From: Halocatena salina
GTDB taxonomy: Archaea; Halobacteriota; Halobacteria; Halobacteriales; Haloarculaceae
DNA: 64,000 nucleotides
Assembly: GCF_023115355.1 (NCBI RefSeq)
Contig: NZ_CP096020.1
Span: forward strand, 124,001 to 188,000
Direction of reading: 5' to 3'
The notes beneath the pieces were generated by a model. It worked only from the letters and a program-made list of their open reading frames with translations, was not told the origin of the DNA and made no database searches. The position numbers and the translations under genes are program-made. This document shows positions 28,918-38,945 of the stretch, piece after piece (position 1 is the stretch's first letter; every line of letters starts with the position of its first letter).

Positions 28918-29856
28918 TCACCTGATGAGACGGTTGATATCATCATCCAACTGTCTATAAAGTTCTTCAGCTTTCGCTTCTTCTTCTGGTGCCAACGGTC
29001 GTATCGGTTCGCGCACGGCTCCGCCGTGAAGGCCAGCGAGCTCAAGCCCTTTCTTAACAGCTGGGACGCTGGCCGCGCCGGGGATAGTGTTGTTCTGTCC
29101 CGTTTCATCTCTTAGATTTTGATATGGAAGGCAGATATCACGGAGAACTCGGGCCTGTTCCCAGTTTTCTGCTGAGAGCGCATCAAACAGTTCCAACCCG
29201 ATCTCAGGACGGAAGTTACTGACACCTGCCGAGAATCCTTCGACACCTTCTGCCCAGTAGGCGACTGCATACGGTTCTGCGAGACCGTCGATCCACACTA
29301 CATCATCAGCACCTGCATTTATACCTGCGCCGAGTTTTACTGGATCCTCCAGTGCATACTTGATTCCAATAACGCTCTCAAGTCTGGTCAGGTCGGCCAG
29401 ATACTTCACCGATGGAGTAAACCCACGAACATACGGGACCAAAGGTGTTTCCGTCACCGAAGCGAGATCACGGTAGTAGTTTAGTAATCCTCGTTCATGG
29501 ATGTACGAATGGTCCGGCGGCATGATCATCATCGCATCGACACCGATCTGGTCATACGCACGAATCAGTGTTTGTGCAGTCGCTGTACTCCCGCCAACAC
29601 CGGCAAGGACACACGCATCCGATGGGAGCGCGTCGACGCTTGACTCTGTCACAGCGATGCGCTCGTCCTGCGACAGAGAGTGATATTCGCTGATGTTGGC
29701 AGACGCCAGAAACGTCCGTATTCCTTCTTTGTAATGAGTTTGTGCGTTTTCCTCGATTTTCCAGTGCTCGATGTCTCGGTTCTCGTCGAATGGCGTAAGA
29801 AGACCGACAGCAACGCCACGGAGGCGCTCCTTGATCTGCTCGGCTACTAATGGCAT
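28918..29856 (-). CDS. DapA-family dehydratase/aldolase (KDG-type)
   Basis: A 312-aa class I aldolase-fold enzyme (dihydrodipicolinate synthase/N-acetylneuraminate lyase superfamily). From ATG 29856 (MPLVAEQIKERLRG) the Schiff-base lysine is Lys166 in 'VIGIKYALEDP' and the general-acid tyrosine is Tyr142 in 'LVPYVRG'. It resembles 5-dehydro-4-deoxyglucarate dehydratases and 2-keto-3-deoxy sugar-acid lyases more than biosynthetic DapA. Next to an aldehyde dehydrogenase of 2-oxoglutarate-semialdehyde type, a dehydratase/decarboxylase role giving 2-oxoglutarate semialdehyde is likely. ALDH and IclR genes follow upstream on the same strand. Confidence 0.82.
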   Translation of the reverse strand: MPLVAEQIKERLRGVAVGLLTPFDENRDIEHWKIEENAQTHYKEGIRTFLASANISEYHSLSQDERIAVTESSVDALPSDACVLAGVGGSTATAQTLIRAYDQIGVDAMMIMPPDHSYIHERGLLNYYRDLASVTETPLVPYVRGFTPSVKYLADLTRLESVIGIKYALEDPVKLGAGINAGADDVVWIDGLAEPYAVAYWAEGVEGFSAGVSNFRPEIGLELFDALSAENWEQARVLRDICLPYQNLRDETGQNNTIPGAASVPAVKKGLELAGLHGGAVREPIRPLAPEEEAKAEELYRQLDDDINRLIR

Positions 29857-30120
29857 CACGATAGATCTGGTTGCCAAGTTTAATAAACCTATCGTCCATG
29901 AAGAGATGTAGAATAAATTTTACTTCGTTTGAAACCGGGCTGTCGGTATCGCATGCTGTTTTCCTGTATTTACGACGTGAGTAGGATCGAAACTGTCGTT
30001 TGACTCAACAGGAAGCCACAACATCGACCTTCAGTTACTTGCTTTCTGCTGATTGCCTTGCCGGATGGATAGTACCGTTATCCAGCCCTGGAAATACTGA
30101 TGGGACGGTTGCTCGCTATT

Positions 30121-31572
30121 TCAGTAGTTGCGGTAGATCGTTTTCGTGGTAGTAAAGAAATCGAGTCCGGCGTCGCCCTGTTCTCTATAGGTGTTTGTTG
30201 AGGAGTTCTTGAAGCCGCCGAAAGGAACGTGCAGCTCTAGTCCAGTCGTCTTTTCGTTGACCTTGGCGACACCTGCTTCGATACGGTCGACGAACTCGTC
30301 GGCTTCGGTCAGGTCCTGGGTAACGATACTCGCTGCGAGCCCATATTCGACGTCATTGGCCAGAGCAAGCGCTTCTTCGAAGTTACTGGCCTTGATGACG
30401 GACAACACTGGACCGAAGATTTCCTCTTGAGCGATCTGCATGTCGTTATCCACATCAGAGAAAACTGCTGGGGATACGTAGTAGCCGTTCGCGTACTCGG
30501 GATCGGTAAGTCGCTGTCCACCAGTTTCTAGGGTTGCACCCTCGTCCTGGCCGATTTCGACGTATTCGAGCGTGGATTCGAGCTCACTGTTCGAGACGTG
30601 GGGTCCCATATCGGGATCGTTGCGTCCTGGACCAATGTCCATACTGTTGGCATACTCAACCATTGCGTTGACGAACTCGTCGTACACCTGTTCGTGAACG
30701 ATCGCGCGAGAGGCGGCGGTACAGGACTGGCCGGTCGTACCGAACGCTCCAACACCCAGGGTTTCAACAGCCTCGTCGATGTCGGCACTCGGCATGACGA
30801 CAGTCGGGTTCTTGCCGCCCATCTCACACTGGACGCGCTTGAGACCCTCCGTGGCAGTTCGGGCGACGGTTATCCCAACAGCGGTACTGCCGGTAAACGA
30901 GACACCATCGATCATCTCGTGTTCGGTCAGTGGTTTTCCGACGTCGCTCCCAGAGCCAGTTACGACGTTTACAACACCAGCGGGCAAGCCGGCTTCATCA
31001 AGACACTCAACGAGGATTCGTGTTACATTGGGTGCAGCCGATGCTGGTTTCACGACCACTGTGTTGCCAGTAACCAGCGCAGGGGCAAGCTTCCAAGCAG
31101 GGATTGCGATAGGGTAGTTCCAGGGTGTGATCAGTCCGACCGTCCCGAGCGGTTCACGTTTGGTGTATATCTCTTTTTTGGGACTGCTTGGCGATTTCAC
31201 CACGCCGCCGAGGTCGCGGGCTTTCTGTGCATAGTAGGCGAAGATATCGATCGCACGCTGGACCTCACCAGCGGCTTCCGATTGCGTTTTCCCTTCTTCT
31301 CGGACGAGCATCGTGGTTGTCTCCTTCTTACGCTCTTCGAGAAGTCGGCCTGCTTGCTTCAGGATCGCACCCCGTTCTGGTCCCGGTGTGGTAGCCCATT
31401 CGTCTTGGGCAGCGACAGCGGCCTCGATCGCCGCTTCGGCATCGGTTGTCGTCGAATCCTGATATCGTCCGACCACTTCGTCTGTGTCTGACGGATTTAG
31501 CACGTCGAACGTCTCGCCAGATTCAGAATCGACCCACGTTCCGTTGATATAGTTACCATAGGTTGTTGGCAT
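30121..31572 (-). CDS. NAD(P)-dependent aldehyde dehydrogenase (2-oxoglutarate semialdehyde type)
   Basis: A 483-aa ALDH. Cofactor segment 'TPWNYPIAIPAWKLAPAL', general base Glu250 in 'QCEMGGKNP', catalytic Cys284 in 'TTGQSCTAASR', and the ending 'VPFGGFKNSSTNTYREQG'. The N-terminus 'YGNYINGTWVDSESGETFDV' resembles the haloarchaeal alpha-ketoglutarate semialdehyde dehydrogenases of oxidative pentose and sugar-acid degradation. It should oxidise the semialdehyde made by the DapA-family enzyme to 2-oxoglutarate. It lies between the DapA-family gene and IclR, all on the minus strand, but spacing of 260 and 217 bases suggests separate promoters. Confidence 0.9.
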   Translation of the reverse strand: MPTTYGNYINGTWVDSESGETFDVLNPSDTDEVVGRYQDSTTTDAEAAIEAAVAAQDEWATTPGPERGAILKQAGRLLEERKKETTTMLVREEGKTQSEAAGEVQRAIDIFAYYAQKARDLGGVVKSPSSPKKEIYTKREPLGTVGLITPWNYPIAIPAWKLAPALVTGNTVVVKPASAAPNVTRILVECLDEAGLPAGVVNVVTGSGSDVGKPLTEHEMIDGVSFTGSTAVGITVARTATEGLKRVQCEMGGKNPTVVMPSADIDEAVETLGVGAFGTTGQSCTAASRAIVHEQVYDEFVNAMVEYANSMDIGPGRNDPDMGPHVSNSELESTLEYVEIGQDEGATLETGGQRLTDPEYANGYYVSPAVFSDVDNDMQIAQEEIFGPVLSVIKASNFEEALALANDVEYGLAASIVTQDLTEADEFVDRIEAGVAKVNEKTTGLELHVPFGGFKNSSTNTYREQGDAGLDFFTTTKTIYRNY

Positions 31573-31789
31573 CCTTGTGGATGTTCTCGATTCTCGTTTA
31601 CTAATGTTTTGGTGGGGTCGGTACGGTGGTTGCCCTTCGATTTAAGGAAGCGCTACAACGGTCGTTCTCGATACGTCTGGATATGCGAAAACTGTGGAGT
31701 TGTCTCCGATGTTGCTGTCCAAGCGCCGAGTCGCGAGATCTGAGTGCCACCACAGCGGTCTAATACATTCTTCAGAAGGTGATAACGTC

Positions 31790-32554
31790 TTACGAATACA
31801 TCGAATTGACCTCAATGACGTTAGCTGCCTGTGCTATTACCCCACTGAGATCGTTCTCGATTCGCTCGTCTGTCATTCGCTGTGACGGTCCTGAGATACT
31901 GAGTGCCCCCAACACATCAGTGTCAGGAGCGGCAATAGCCATCCCGATACAGCGTACCCCGGGAATGTTTTCCTCGTCGTCGATAGCGTAGCCCCGCTGT
32001 CGTGTTTTCGCTAATTCTTCATGTAGATCATCAGCGTGTGTGATCGTTGCCTCGGTCCGTTTGGGTAGGCCGTGTCGCTCGATAATTTGTTCGACCTGTT
32101 CTGGCGACAGCTCAGCTAATATCGCTTTGCCAAGTGATGTTGAGTGCATCGGCATTCGTTTTCCGATACTCGAAACAGTTTCCACGGCAGCATCTCCACG
32201 GGCTTTAGAAATGTAGACGACCTGCCCCGCTTCTTCAGCGCCGAAATGGACGAGTTCACCGGTATCGACAGCAAGACTGTTGACCTCGTCCTCGACGATG
32301 TCGTGCTTTGCCACTTCGTTTTTCACGTATTCAGCGATATCAAGAAATCGGAGGCTCAGACTGTACGTGTACCCGTTTTTCACGACGAGACCTTCCTCCT
32401 TTAGTGTGGCTAGATGTCCATGTACGGCACTCTTCGAAAAATCAAGATCTTCTGATATTTCTGTAACGCCAGCTCCTCCCCGCTCTCGAAGCACATTTAT
32501 AATCCGACATGTGTTCTGAACAGCTTCAATTTTTCTCGGGGTGTTCGTTGGCAT
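31790..32554 (-). CDS. IclR family transcriptional regulator
   Basis: A 254-aa IclR protein. The wHTH is at residues 10-65 ('NTCRIINVLRERGGAGVTEI', 'SKSAVHGHLATLKEEGLVVKNG') and the effector domain at 75-250, with 'MPMHSTSLGKAILAELSPEQ' and 'GIAIDDEENIPGV'-type loop 'GYAIDDEENIPGVRCIGMAI'. IclR regulators typically sense the substrate or an intermediate of the pathway they control. Position at the end of the sugar-acid cluster makes it the probable regulator of the ALDH, DapA-like, UxuA-like and transporter genes. Confidence 0.92.
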   Translation of the reverse strand: MPTNTPRKIEAVQNTCRIINVLRERGGAGVTEISEDLDFSKSAVHGHLATLKEEGLVVKNGYTYSLSLRFLDIAEYVKNEVAKHDIVEDEVNSLAVDTGELVHFGAEEAGQVVYISKARGDAAVETVSSIGKRMPMHSTSLGKAILAELSPEQVEQIIERHGLPKRTEATITHADDLHEELAKTRQRGYAIDDEENIPGVRCIGMAIAAPDTDVLGALSISGPSQRMTDERIENDLSGVIAQAANVIEVNSMYS

Positions 32555-34272
32555 GTACGAGCCGATGAGACGCAGAGTAAAAACTCTTGTTCCCCTCTTG
32601 AGAACGTTCTTTTATCGGGACTGTCCACAGGGGAGTATGGTTAGTAACGGTTCGACGCGCTTTTAGAGCAGAATGAATACCTCTATTGTTCTTCTCTCTC
32701 GAATCCGCTGTGACAGGTTATGAAAGGCACATTATCAGCACATTCGTGTATCGCGTCGTAAATGAGCGTTTCTCTGATCGCCGGTTCGTTCCATTTGTTA
32801 CTTACACCTGAAATAGGGCTCGCTAAGGACTACAGTGTTGCTATCGTCATACTATGGGACGAGTAATAAGCTACGATCGATGGTTACATCCGTACTATTG
32901 TAATAGATATCTATGACAACTGTCTATCGTACTCTGTTCACTCGTAGATAACAGATGAATACTACGAAAACAGGGACCGCACCCACGAAGTATTCGCAGC
33001 TAACTGGTTCTCACATCCAAGTCGAAGCGGTTGCACTGTCGGTTGGACGAGGAGATTATGGACGACGGAGGTCTGTCGCTGTCGTCGTCTCTGTGTTCGA
33101 CCACTGCGACAACGACCGGACAGTCAATGAACCGTTACGACAGTACGCTTGTAATAGGAGGATACACCAACATCACAGTGTAACGAGTGTGTTACAGATC
33201 TAGCTCATTTGGGTATGCTATCTCCGAACTATTCAATCACACGCATCATGGCTCTAGAACAAACATCTCATTACTCATACCGACGCTGCATCTAGTGGAG
33301 AGCAACTGTCGACGAGTCAGGTTGGAGTCTAATTTGGCTAGCGATTCATCCTCGATTCATACTTGGTTCTCCAGTAACGATAAATACCTACCGATCATGT
33401 TGAAATACAACAAATAGTTTGATTATGTCTCTTTATATGGAAATATAATTATTAGAATTAGAAATAATCACTCGATTACTTTGTAGGTGATAGACATCTA
33501 TCAACATTCATATTAAGGACTGTCACCACGTACGTCTCATAGGTAACGTAGAGCCTGACAACCTGCGCTTATCGATAATCACCGGAATGAATCTCACTGG
33601 ATGGTATCAGTCTACGACACCTGCACTCGAACGATGGAATGTAGCTAGTGATCGATGTGGGTATTTCGGAATGATCATCACTGTATTCTACTAAATGTCT
33701 ATTCCTATACGAGTGGTTATTTCTAATGTTATATAAATTATGGTATAGATATTGAAACGCGCTAGCGCCAAATGCTTTGTCCGTCGCATAGAACATGGTG
33801 GCCATAAAACGTGAGCATACATCGGCTAGCTGCCTACGATGCCGAAGAACGGCGATATCCTTCCGTATCCCAATAAATTTCTATTATCACATAGATATTT
33901 CGTGTAGAATGATGCAGAGAGCGTCATCGCTACCTCATCTCTTTCGAAATGATTTATGAATCGTATGGTGTATAGATATCCTCGGAGTCAGAGGCCGATT
34001 AGATGATAGCTCTCTTATTGACACACTCAATTCGTCCTTCCACAGCTCTGGTGGCTTAGCAGACTGTCATTCTCTGACTGCCGTCCTCAAGAGCACCGCT
34101 ATCGGGTATCTGGACCGAACTGGGTGTCGAGAAGCGTGGAGAACACGTCCTAGTCGTGAGTACTTTTGAATAGCTTGATCGTCTACCGATGATTACTGGT
34201 AAACACGTTGCTGCTGCTCCCTCCGTCGTTTCTTGAACGGCAGTCTCGAAGTATTATCTTCGAGAGAGGTGC
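32555..34272. other. Long AT-rich intergenic region
   Basis: About 1.7 kb without a credible gene. Base composition is mixed to AT-rich, with only short frames lacking recognisable domains. It separates the sugar-acid cluster from the integrase element and may contain decayed DNA at the island border. Confidence 0.45.
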
Positions 34273-35583
34273 TTATGCTGGATCTCCCTCGAACGCATCA
34301 GAGAGTCGTTCGCGCATATACTGTCGGCGGAGGTGGCGCCGGCGTGTTGGGGAGAGATAGTCTTGGAGTACCACTTCAGCACTCGCACTTCCCTGTTCTG
34401 CGGCGATGTCACTCACGTCAGAGAGGATCGCCTCCTGGGTTGCTGAATAGGCGTCATACCAGAATCGTCGGCCCATCTGTGGAATTGGTTTTTTGCCCTC
34501 GATCGTCTCTGGAAGACCAGCTTGGTCAGCGAGTGTATCGAACCACGAGAGGATCGTCTGGCGGGTTCGATGGCCCGAGCCAGCTCGATCCGAGGGAAAC
34601 AGATATCCGTTCCATCGGTCGCGCTCGCTGAGTTCTGCCACTCGATCTGACGCAACTTCACGGCCGTAGAGGATCGAGACCTGACCGGGACCGTTTTTGC
34701 GCTCCTCGAAGGCGACATACGGCACCTCGGTTTCCGGCGGATCAAGTACGAGCTGGGATCGATGGAGTGCAGCCACCTCTCCCGATCGGAGGCCCCACGC
34801 ACAGAGCGCCACGACGAGGAGGCGCTCGGTTGATGTCTGGGCGTGCTCGTAGAGCGCGCGGACGTGAGACGCGTCGAGCGCTGGATTTACCCGGTCACCG
34901 GACGCGTTGTCACTGCGGCGACTCCACCGATATTCGTCGTCGAGTCCGGAGACGGGGTTGACCGCAGCCCGTTTGCGGCGCACCAAATGCGCGTACCAGT
35001 CGTCAACGGCCTCGTGGAGCCGGCGCATCGTTCGAGGCGCGAGCTCGGCGTCAAGTGTATCGAACGCTTCCCATGCGGCATCGGTCGCCTCGTACGCTGG
35101 GACATCACTGTCGCGGGCGACCGGTGTGAGCAGGTCCTCGGTATCGTTAACCGAACAGTAGGTCTGCACATATCTGCCGAGTCGATACCGGAACGTGTTG
35201 GCGGATGACTGACTTAAATCGCCCCGTTCGGCCCGGCTGTCGATGTATGCTTCGAGCAGTTCGACTGTCTGGTCATGGCTTGTTCCCCAGTCGAAGCCCG
35301 CGTCACGTTCGGTGAGATCGAGGTCCTCGGCCCAGAACTCCCCGAACGTCCGATCGTGGTGCTCGCGCAGCGCATAGATCAGTCCACGAAAGCCGTTGGC
35401 AGACAACCACTCGTGGGTTGGGCGCTCAGTGTCAGGATCGAGCCCATATTCGCGCATTGCCGGAGCGACGTGTTCCCAGTACACATCGACGAGCTCGCCA
35501 CGATCGAGCAGCGTCCACCGGATCTCATCGGGTACCTGGTCGTGCTGTTCTACTGGTTCGGTTGGTCCGTCGGTGGTGGTCAT
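34273..35583 (-). CDS. Tyrosine recombinase/integrase
   Basis: A 436-aa site-specific recombinase (start MTTTDGPTEP, ATG 35583). It has an N-terminal core-binding region (about 100-210) and a catalytic domain with Arg266 in 'CAWGLRSGEVAAL', Lys296 in 'FEERKNGPG', a second-Arg box 'PIPQMGRRFWYDAY' without the usual His, and nucleophile Tyr409 in 'VVLQDYLSPTRRRHLRRQ'. It would integrate or excise the surrounding element. In-frame codons upstream to 35709 look non-coding. A deleted copy of the same gene lies at 52696-53030 in the same orientation. Confidence 0.88.
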   Translation of the reverse strand: MTTTDGPTEPVEQHDQVPDEIRWTLLDRGELVDVYWEHVAPAMREYGLDPDTERPTHEWLSANGFRGLIYALREHHDRTFGEFWAEDLDLTERDAGFDWGTSHDQTVELLEAYIDSRAERGDLSQSSANTFRYRLGRYVQTYCSVNDTEDLLTPVARDSDVPAYEATDAAWEAFDTLDAELAPRTMRRLHEAVDDWYAHLVRRKRAAVNPVSGLDDEYRWSRRSDNASGDRVNPALDASHVRALYEHAQTSTERLLVVALCAWGLRSGEVAALHRSQLVLDPPETEVPYVAFEERKNGPGQVSILYGREVASDRVAELSERDRWNGYLFPSDRAGSGHRTRQTILSWFDTLADQAGLPETIEGKKPIPQMGRRFWYDAYSATQEAILSDVSDIAAEQGSASAEVVLQDYLSPTRRRHLRRQYMRERLSDAFEGDPA

Positions 35584-35764
35584 GTAATGAGGTCGGAATG
35601 AAGTCGAACCTATCGACGACTTCGATCTGCTCTGGAAAACCGTTTTCCCTGACGGCTCTAGCAGTGCCGGCCCCCGCGTCGGTGTCGGTGACGAATCTGA
35701 TCGAGACACGGATCGCGGGCTCGCATCTCACAACGACATCCAGAGCGAATGGAGAACGGCAATA

Positions 35765-36179
35765 TCAAATGCAGATTGGGGGGAGTTCGAGCGCTGCCAC
35801 TCGTTCGGTCATACCTTTGATGTCGGGAATAGCATACGTGAGTGCGGCTGCAACTTTCCCACCCCCGTGTTTTTCGCCGAGGAGCCCAAGGTCACGATCG
35901 TGAGGAAGCCTCCCGACCGCCTTGATGAGAACCGGTGTGATCATGTACTCAGCGCCGTTGAGTGTTGTGGTGAGTTGGAGAGCGTGCGGTGTATGTGTTT
36001 TCTGTGAGTCGTCCCAGTGAGCGCCCCACGATCGACGAGCACTCGTACATCGGCATACGCTGTCGGGAGAGATCGAGATCGTCACCGATCTGGTCGATCG
36101 TGACGGTCCCAGCATGGAGAACGCACGCGTATAGGCAGACGGGGATGGTTGCGCCAGTTGAGCTACCAGGATATCCCAT
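35765..36179 (-). pseudogene. Frameshifted regulator-like gene
   Basis: Two overlapping minus-strand frames join into one plausible protein. The first (from about 36179, MGYPGSSTGATIP) contains an HTH-like stretch 'TVTIDQIGDDLDLSRQR' and runs to 'GRLTENTYTA'. The second, from about 36000, continues 'LQLTTTLNGAEYMITPVLIK' and 'GLLGEKHGGGKVAAALTYA' to a stop at 35765. A frameshift near 36000 explains this. I do not recognise the family. It sits inside integrase element A and may have been its regulator. Confidence 0.5.
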
Positions 36180-36300
36180 TGACCGCTTGTTCTGGGTCGG
36201 CAATTCCTGATATATAATTCATAGTTATGTATTACGTAATAACGACTGAGAAGTTTTTCAGTGCCCTCATCTAGTGAAGTAACCCTTGTGCTGCGGTTGG

Positions 36301-36388
36301 GGATGAATCTGAGTCAGTCATGTTCGGTTGGTAGCGTGGTACAGACAGCTTTCATACATGTATTGTATGTTTCCAGACCGATTAGTCT
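36301..36388. repeat. Terminal repeat of integrase element, copy A
   Basis: This 88-base block closely matches 53091-53176: both read 'GAGTC(A/G)GTCATGTTCGGT' and 'TTCCAGACCG' with a similar middle. It ends in an inverted repeat AGAC-cgatta-GTCT (36375-36388). It abuts the 3' end of the Nudix gene. Confidence 0.75.
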
Positions 36389-36403
36389 ATACTACTCGTA
36401 CTG

Positions 36404-36946
36404 TTAGCCATTGCTCGTTCGGAATTCGTTGATCGCTGCTCGAATGTGTAATGCATCATTGGGTTCTGGTCGGAGCTCCTGTTCTGAGCCTCGAAGCTCA
36501 TTCAGAGACCAGAATCGCGCGTCACTCGCATCACCGCCTGCTGTTGGCTCACCACTCACATCCTCGAACTGAACAGCATAGGTGTACCCAGCGTTGTACC
36601 AACCTTGTGGGGCAGCGGCTGCGTACCCGGTGATGAGCGTCAGGGTAGATGGAGTAATGTCGAGCCCCGTCTCTTCGTGAAGTTCGCGGGCGGCCGCCTC
36701 CGCTGGTGGTTCACCCACTTCGATGACGCCGCCAGGGAGTGCCCACTTTCCGATGTGTGGTGCATTAGTTCGTTTGATGAAGAGCACATGCTTTCCGTCC
36801 ATGACCGCAACATCAGCACATGGGATCGGACGCTGGAAAATAATCCGGGCACAGGCCGCACAGTATGAACGGTCTCTGCCGTCGAACCATTTGCTTTCGA
36901 GTTTGTCTCCACAGTCCGGACAGAACGTTGCCCTATATGATGTCAT
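36404..36946 (-). CDS. Nudix hydrolase with zinc ribbon
   Basis: A 180-aa cytosolic hydrolase of nucleoside diphosphates linked to another group. An N-terminal zinc ribbon (residues 9-35, 'CPDCG' ... 'CAAC') precedes the Nudix box '[23 protein letters not shown]' (the G-x5-E-x7-REUxEE-type pattern; here 'RELHEETGL'). The zinc-ribbon plus Nudix layout is seen in NADH-pyrophosphatase-like and ADP-ribose-pyrophosphatase-like proteins. It is intact, although it directly borders the integrase-element repeat. Confidence 0.9.
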   Translation of the reverse strand: MTSYRATFCPDCGDKLESKWFDGRDRSYCAACARIIFQRPIPCADVAVMDGKHVLFIKRTNAPHIGKWALPGGVIEVGEPPAEAAARELHEETGLDITPSTLTLITGYAAAAPQGWYNAGYTYAVQFEDVSGEPTAGGDASDARFWSLNELRGSEQELRPEPNDALHIRAAINEFRTSNG

Positions 36947-37776
36947 AGTTGAGTATCACACGTACGCGGTATAGGGTATTATCCTAATCCGACTGGGATG
37001 GAAGAGGTATACTCATGTCGTGTCCATATATACAGTGTGATTGTAGATATTATGTGACAAAATACATATTACTCGATGCATATTGTAATACCATTGATCA
37101 CAGCGACCGTCTAGTAAAGAGAACGTGATAGCCGAGCTGCTGAGCGACACTTAAAGGGAGGTACAGTCTCAGTTGGGCATCTATCTGCACCACGAAGAGG
37201 TTTCACATGCCATTCTGGTTGTCACCTAAGAATAACTCTCACCCAGGTCGTGTCAAAGACTCAGATGGTGACGCTATTGAGGAACCTCAACAGGTTCAAA
37301 ACTCCCATCTATATCTTCACCTTATCGCTAGAGTCACTTAAAGGATCGACAGTGGTGCTTATTCTAGCTATGGGCCAAGTCTGGTCTCAGAGGTTGGAGC
37401 ATCTGCCTTCTCAACTGGGGTTCCGTTCGGCGTCCGACCGCTGGCGGTTTCTCGTGCCGATCAACCACATCAAGAAACAGAGATGCCACAGTATTGCACC
37501 ATTTTATATTATATAATAACTAGAAACAATAAAGATACTGTCTCATATTGTGGGTATAAATGTAATTATCCTACTATGGGTTCGAATCTTTTCTGAGATC
37601 GATGGAGAGCGCGTCGTCTCACGTCTCAGCGTGGTCTCCCTCGAGTCTGTTATCGCTGATAGGTTGTCGTCTCAACGCCAAGATCAGTATCGAGTTGGTT
37701 TCGATGTGTTGTCCGACCCGCCTGTTTATGACCGACTGGCACAAAACGGGACATAGCTGACGACGCAGTGAGAGCA
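36947..37776. other. Intergenic with decayed short frames
   Basis: At 37207-37341 a 44-codon plus-strand frame (MPFWLSPKNNSHPGRVKDSD) ends in TAA, but the same frame continues sensibly for another 60 or so codons, suggesting a nonsense-split remnant. At 37590-37756 a plus-strand frame ending 'PPVYDRLAQNGT' contains 'VVSLESVIADRLSSQRQD', vaguely like the C-terminal part of small nucleotidyltransferase toxins. Neither can be called a gene. Confidence 0.3.
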
Positions 37777-38073
37777 ATGACCGAGGATAATGATCTCGAA
37801 CAGCATCGAGAGCGAATTCGAAAGATCGTCGAAGAAAGCGATAGCCCGTTTGACACAGACAAAACCCGTAATCCAGAGCGGATTGAGCCGATCTGCGAAG
37901 CACTCGAACAACGATAGAAGGAAGCCACCGATATGCGACTCGGGCAGCTCGTGAGCGTTCTCACTGGTCAGGGTGACACGTTCGCTGTCGAAGACACACT
38001 GGTCATGGACGAATTGAGTGTCGAGATTGACGGGGAGTTTTGGGCCGATACAGAAGACGTGAACAATGCCTAA
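37777..38073 (+). pseudogene. Small gene interrupted by one in-frame TAG
   Basis: ATG 37777 opens MTEDNDLEQHRERIRKIVEE and reads 46 codons to 'ICEALEQR', then TAG (37915-37917). The same frame continues 'KEATDMRLGQLVSVLTGQ' and 'FAVEDTLVMDELSVEIDGEF' to TAA at 38071-38073. The layout (...ALE, then D-x-RLGQL, then F-x-VED) matches a common small protein of unknown function about 95 aa long. A single nonsense mutation is the simplest reading. It is not a stand-alone 46-aa gene. Confidence 0.6.
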
Positions 38074-38775
38074 CAATGACAGGCAAGCGATGACTGCCAG
38101 AAAGCGTATTCTGGGTAGTTTTGAGCCCTCGACGATGGTTCAAACGCGAGTAATCCATGTTGCAGTGTTGCTAGTCGGCGCGCCGCTGGCTAGATGTGTG
38201 GATAATAGCGGCGCTACTGAACTCAAGAACGCGCGTGGCTCAGTAAGCAGCGTGACGAGTAACGGAGGCTTCGTCACCATCTTATACGTTTCCTGTATGA
38301 AAGTCTCGCAATCAGTGTTCAAGAACTGAACCGACATCAGCGTATATGGTTGGCAAGAGACCAAGAACAGAATAGATGAGAACTACTCAACCCACCACTC
38401 TTATATAGGTTATTTATATTTAATGAACATATTGGGATAATTTGTAAAAATAGTTCGTCTGCTGAGAGCGTCCACGGCGAGCCCGGACTGTTCCGGGGAA
38501 ATGGGGCAAGATCGATGATTGCTCTGAATTCGGGCCGCTGTGATGTGTATCGACGATTGGCGTCTCTGACACCCCGGCAGCGGACACTCCAGCAGGAATA
38601 CTAAAAGTCATTTGGGCGGCGAGTGCAAGACGGGTGGCCCGTTGAGCCGACGAGCTGCATAGCAGTAGATGTGAATCCGCTAGCAGGACAGACAATGACC
38701 GAGAAGCGATGAGTGATGAATAATTGGTGGTCAGAGCGTTCAGCTAAACGTGTTCGTCACGATTAGTAGGACGGA
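38074..38775. other. Intergenic, nothing recognised
   Basis: A GC-richer block at 38450-38700 gives only low-complexity translations on the minus strand. Confidence 0.35.
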
Positions 38776-38825
38776 AACCTGTGTTACCACAGGTTCCAAC
38801 GTACAATGGCCTGAAATGGCCATTT
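38776..38825. repeat. Two adjacent stem-loops and a duplicated leader
   Basis: AACCTGTG-ttac-CACAGGTT (38776-38795) is a perfect 8-bp stem. It is followed directly by AATGGCC-tgaaat-GGCCATT (about 38805-38824), a 7-bp stem. The 15-mer TCCAACGTACAATGG here (38795-38809) recurs at 38935-38949, where it carries the start codon of the zinc-ribbon gene. In this first copy the ATG is followed by GCC TGA, so it cannot encode a protein. Confidence 0.6.
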
Positions 38826-38945
38826 ACTCATTTTACAGTTTCATATATAAGTTTTACTTATTTCCCTCACCAAAATTTTATATATGAATATAAAGTAACA
38901 ATAATTGGGTTTGATCCTGTGGTTAAAGGATGAATCCAACGTACA

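Larger units (their letters stand above)
34273..36388 (-). mobile_element. Integrase element, copy A
   Basis: Consists of the intact recombinase, a broken regulator-like gene and a terminal repeat (36301-36388). The grouping is supported by a second copy at 52696-53176 that keeps the recombinase 3' part and the terminal repeat but has lost what lies between. The outer left boundary is not defined. Confidence 0.55.

Noticed and set aside
30598-31491. A 297-codon plus-strand frame opposite the aldehyde dehydrogenase gene
   Set aside because: Antisense shadow of a clearly identified ALDH with all catalytic residues.
37561-37600. TGGGTTCGAATC as a possible tRNA T-arm
   Set aside because: No matching acceptor stem, anticodon arm or 5' half of a tRNA surrounds it.
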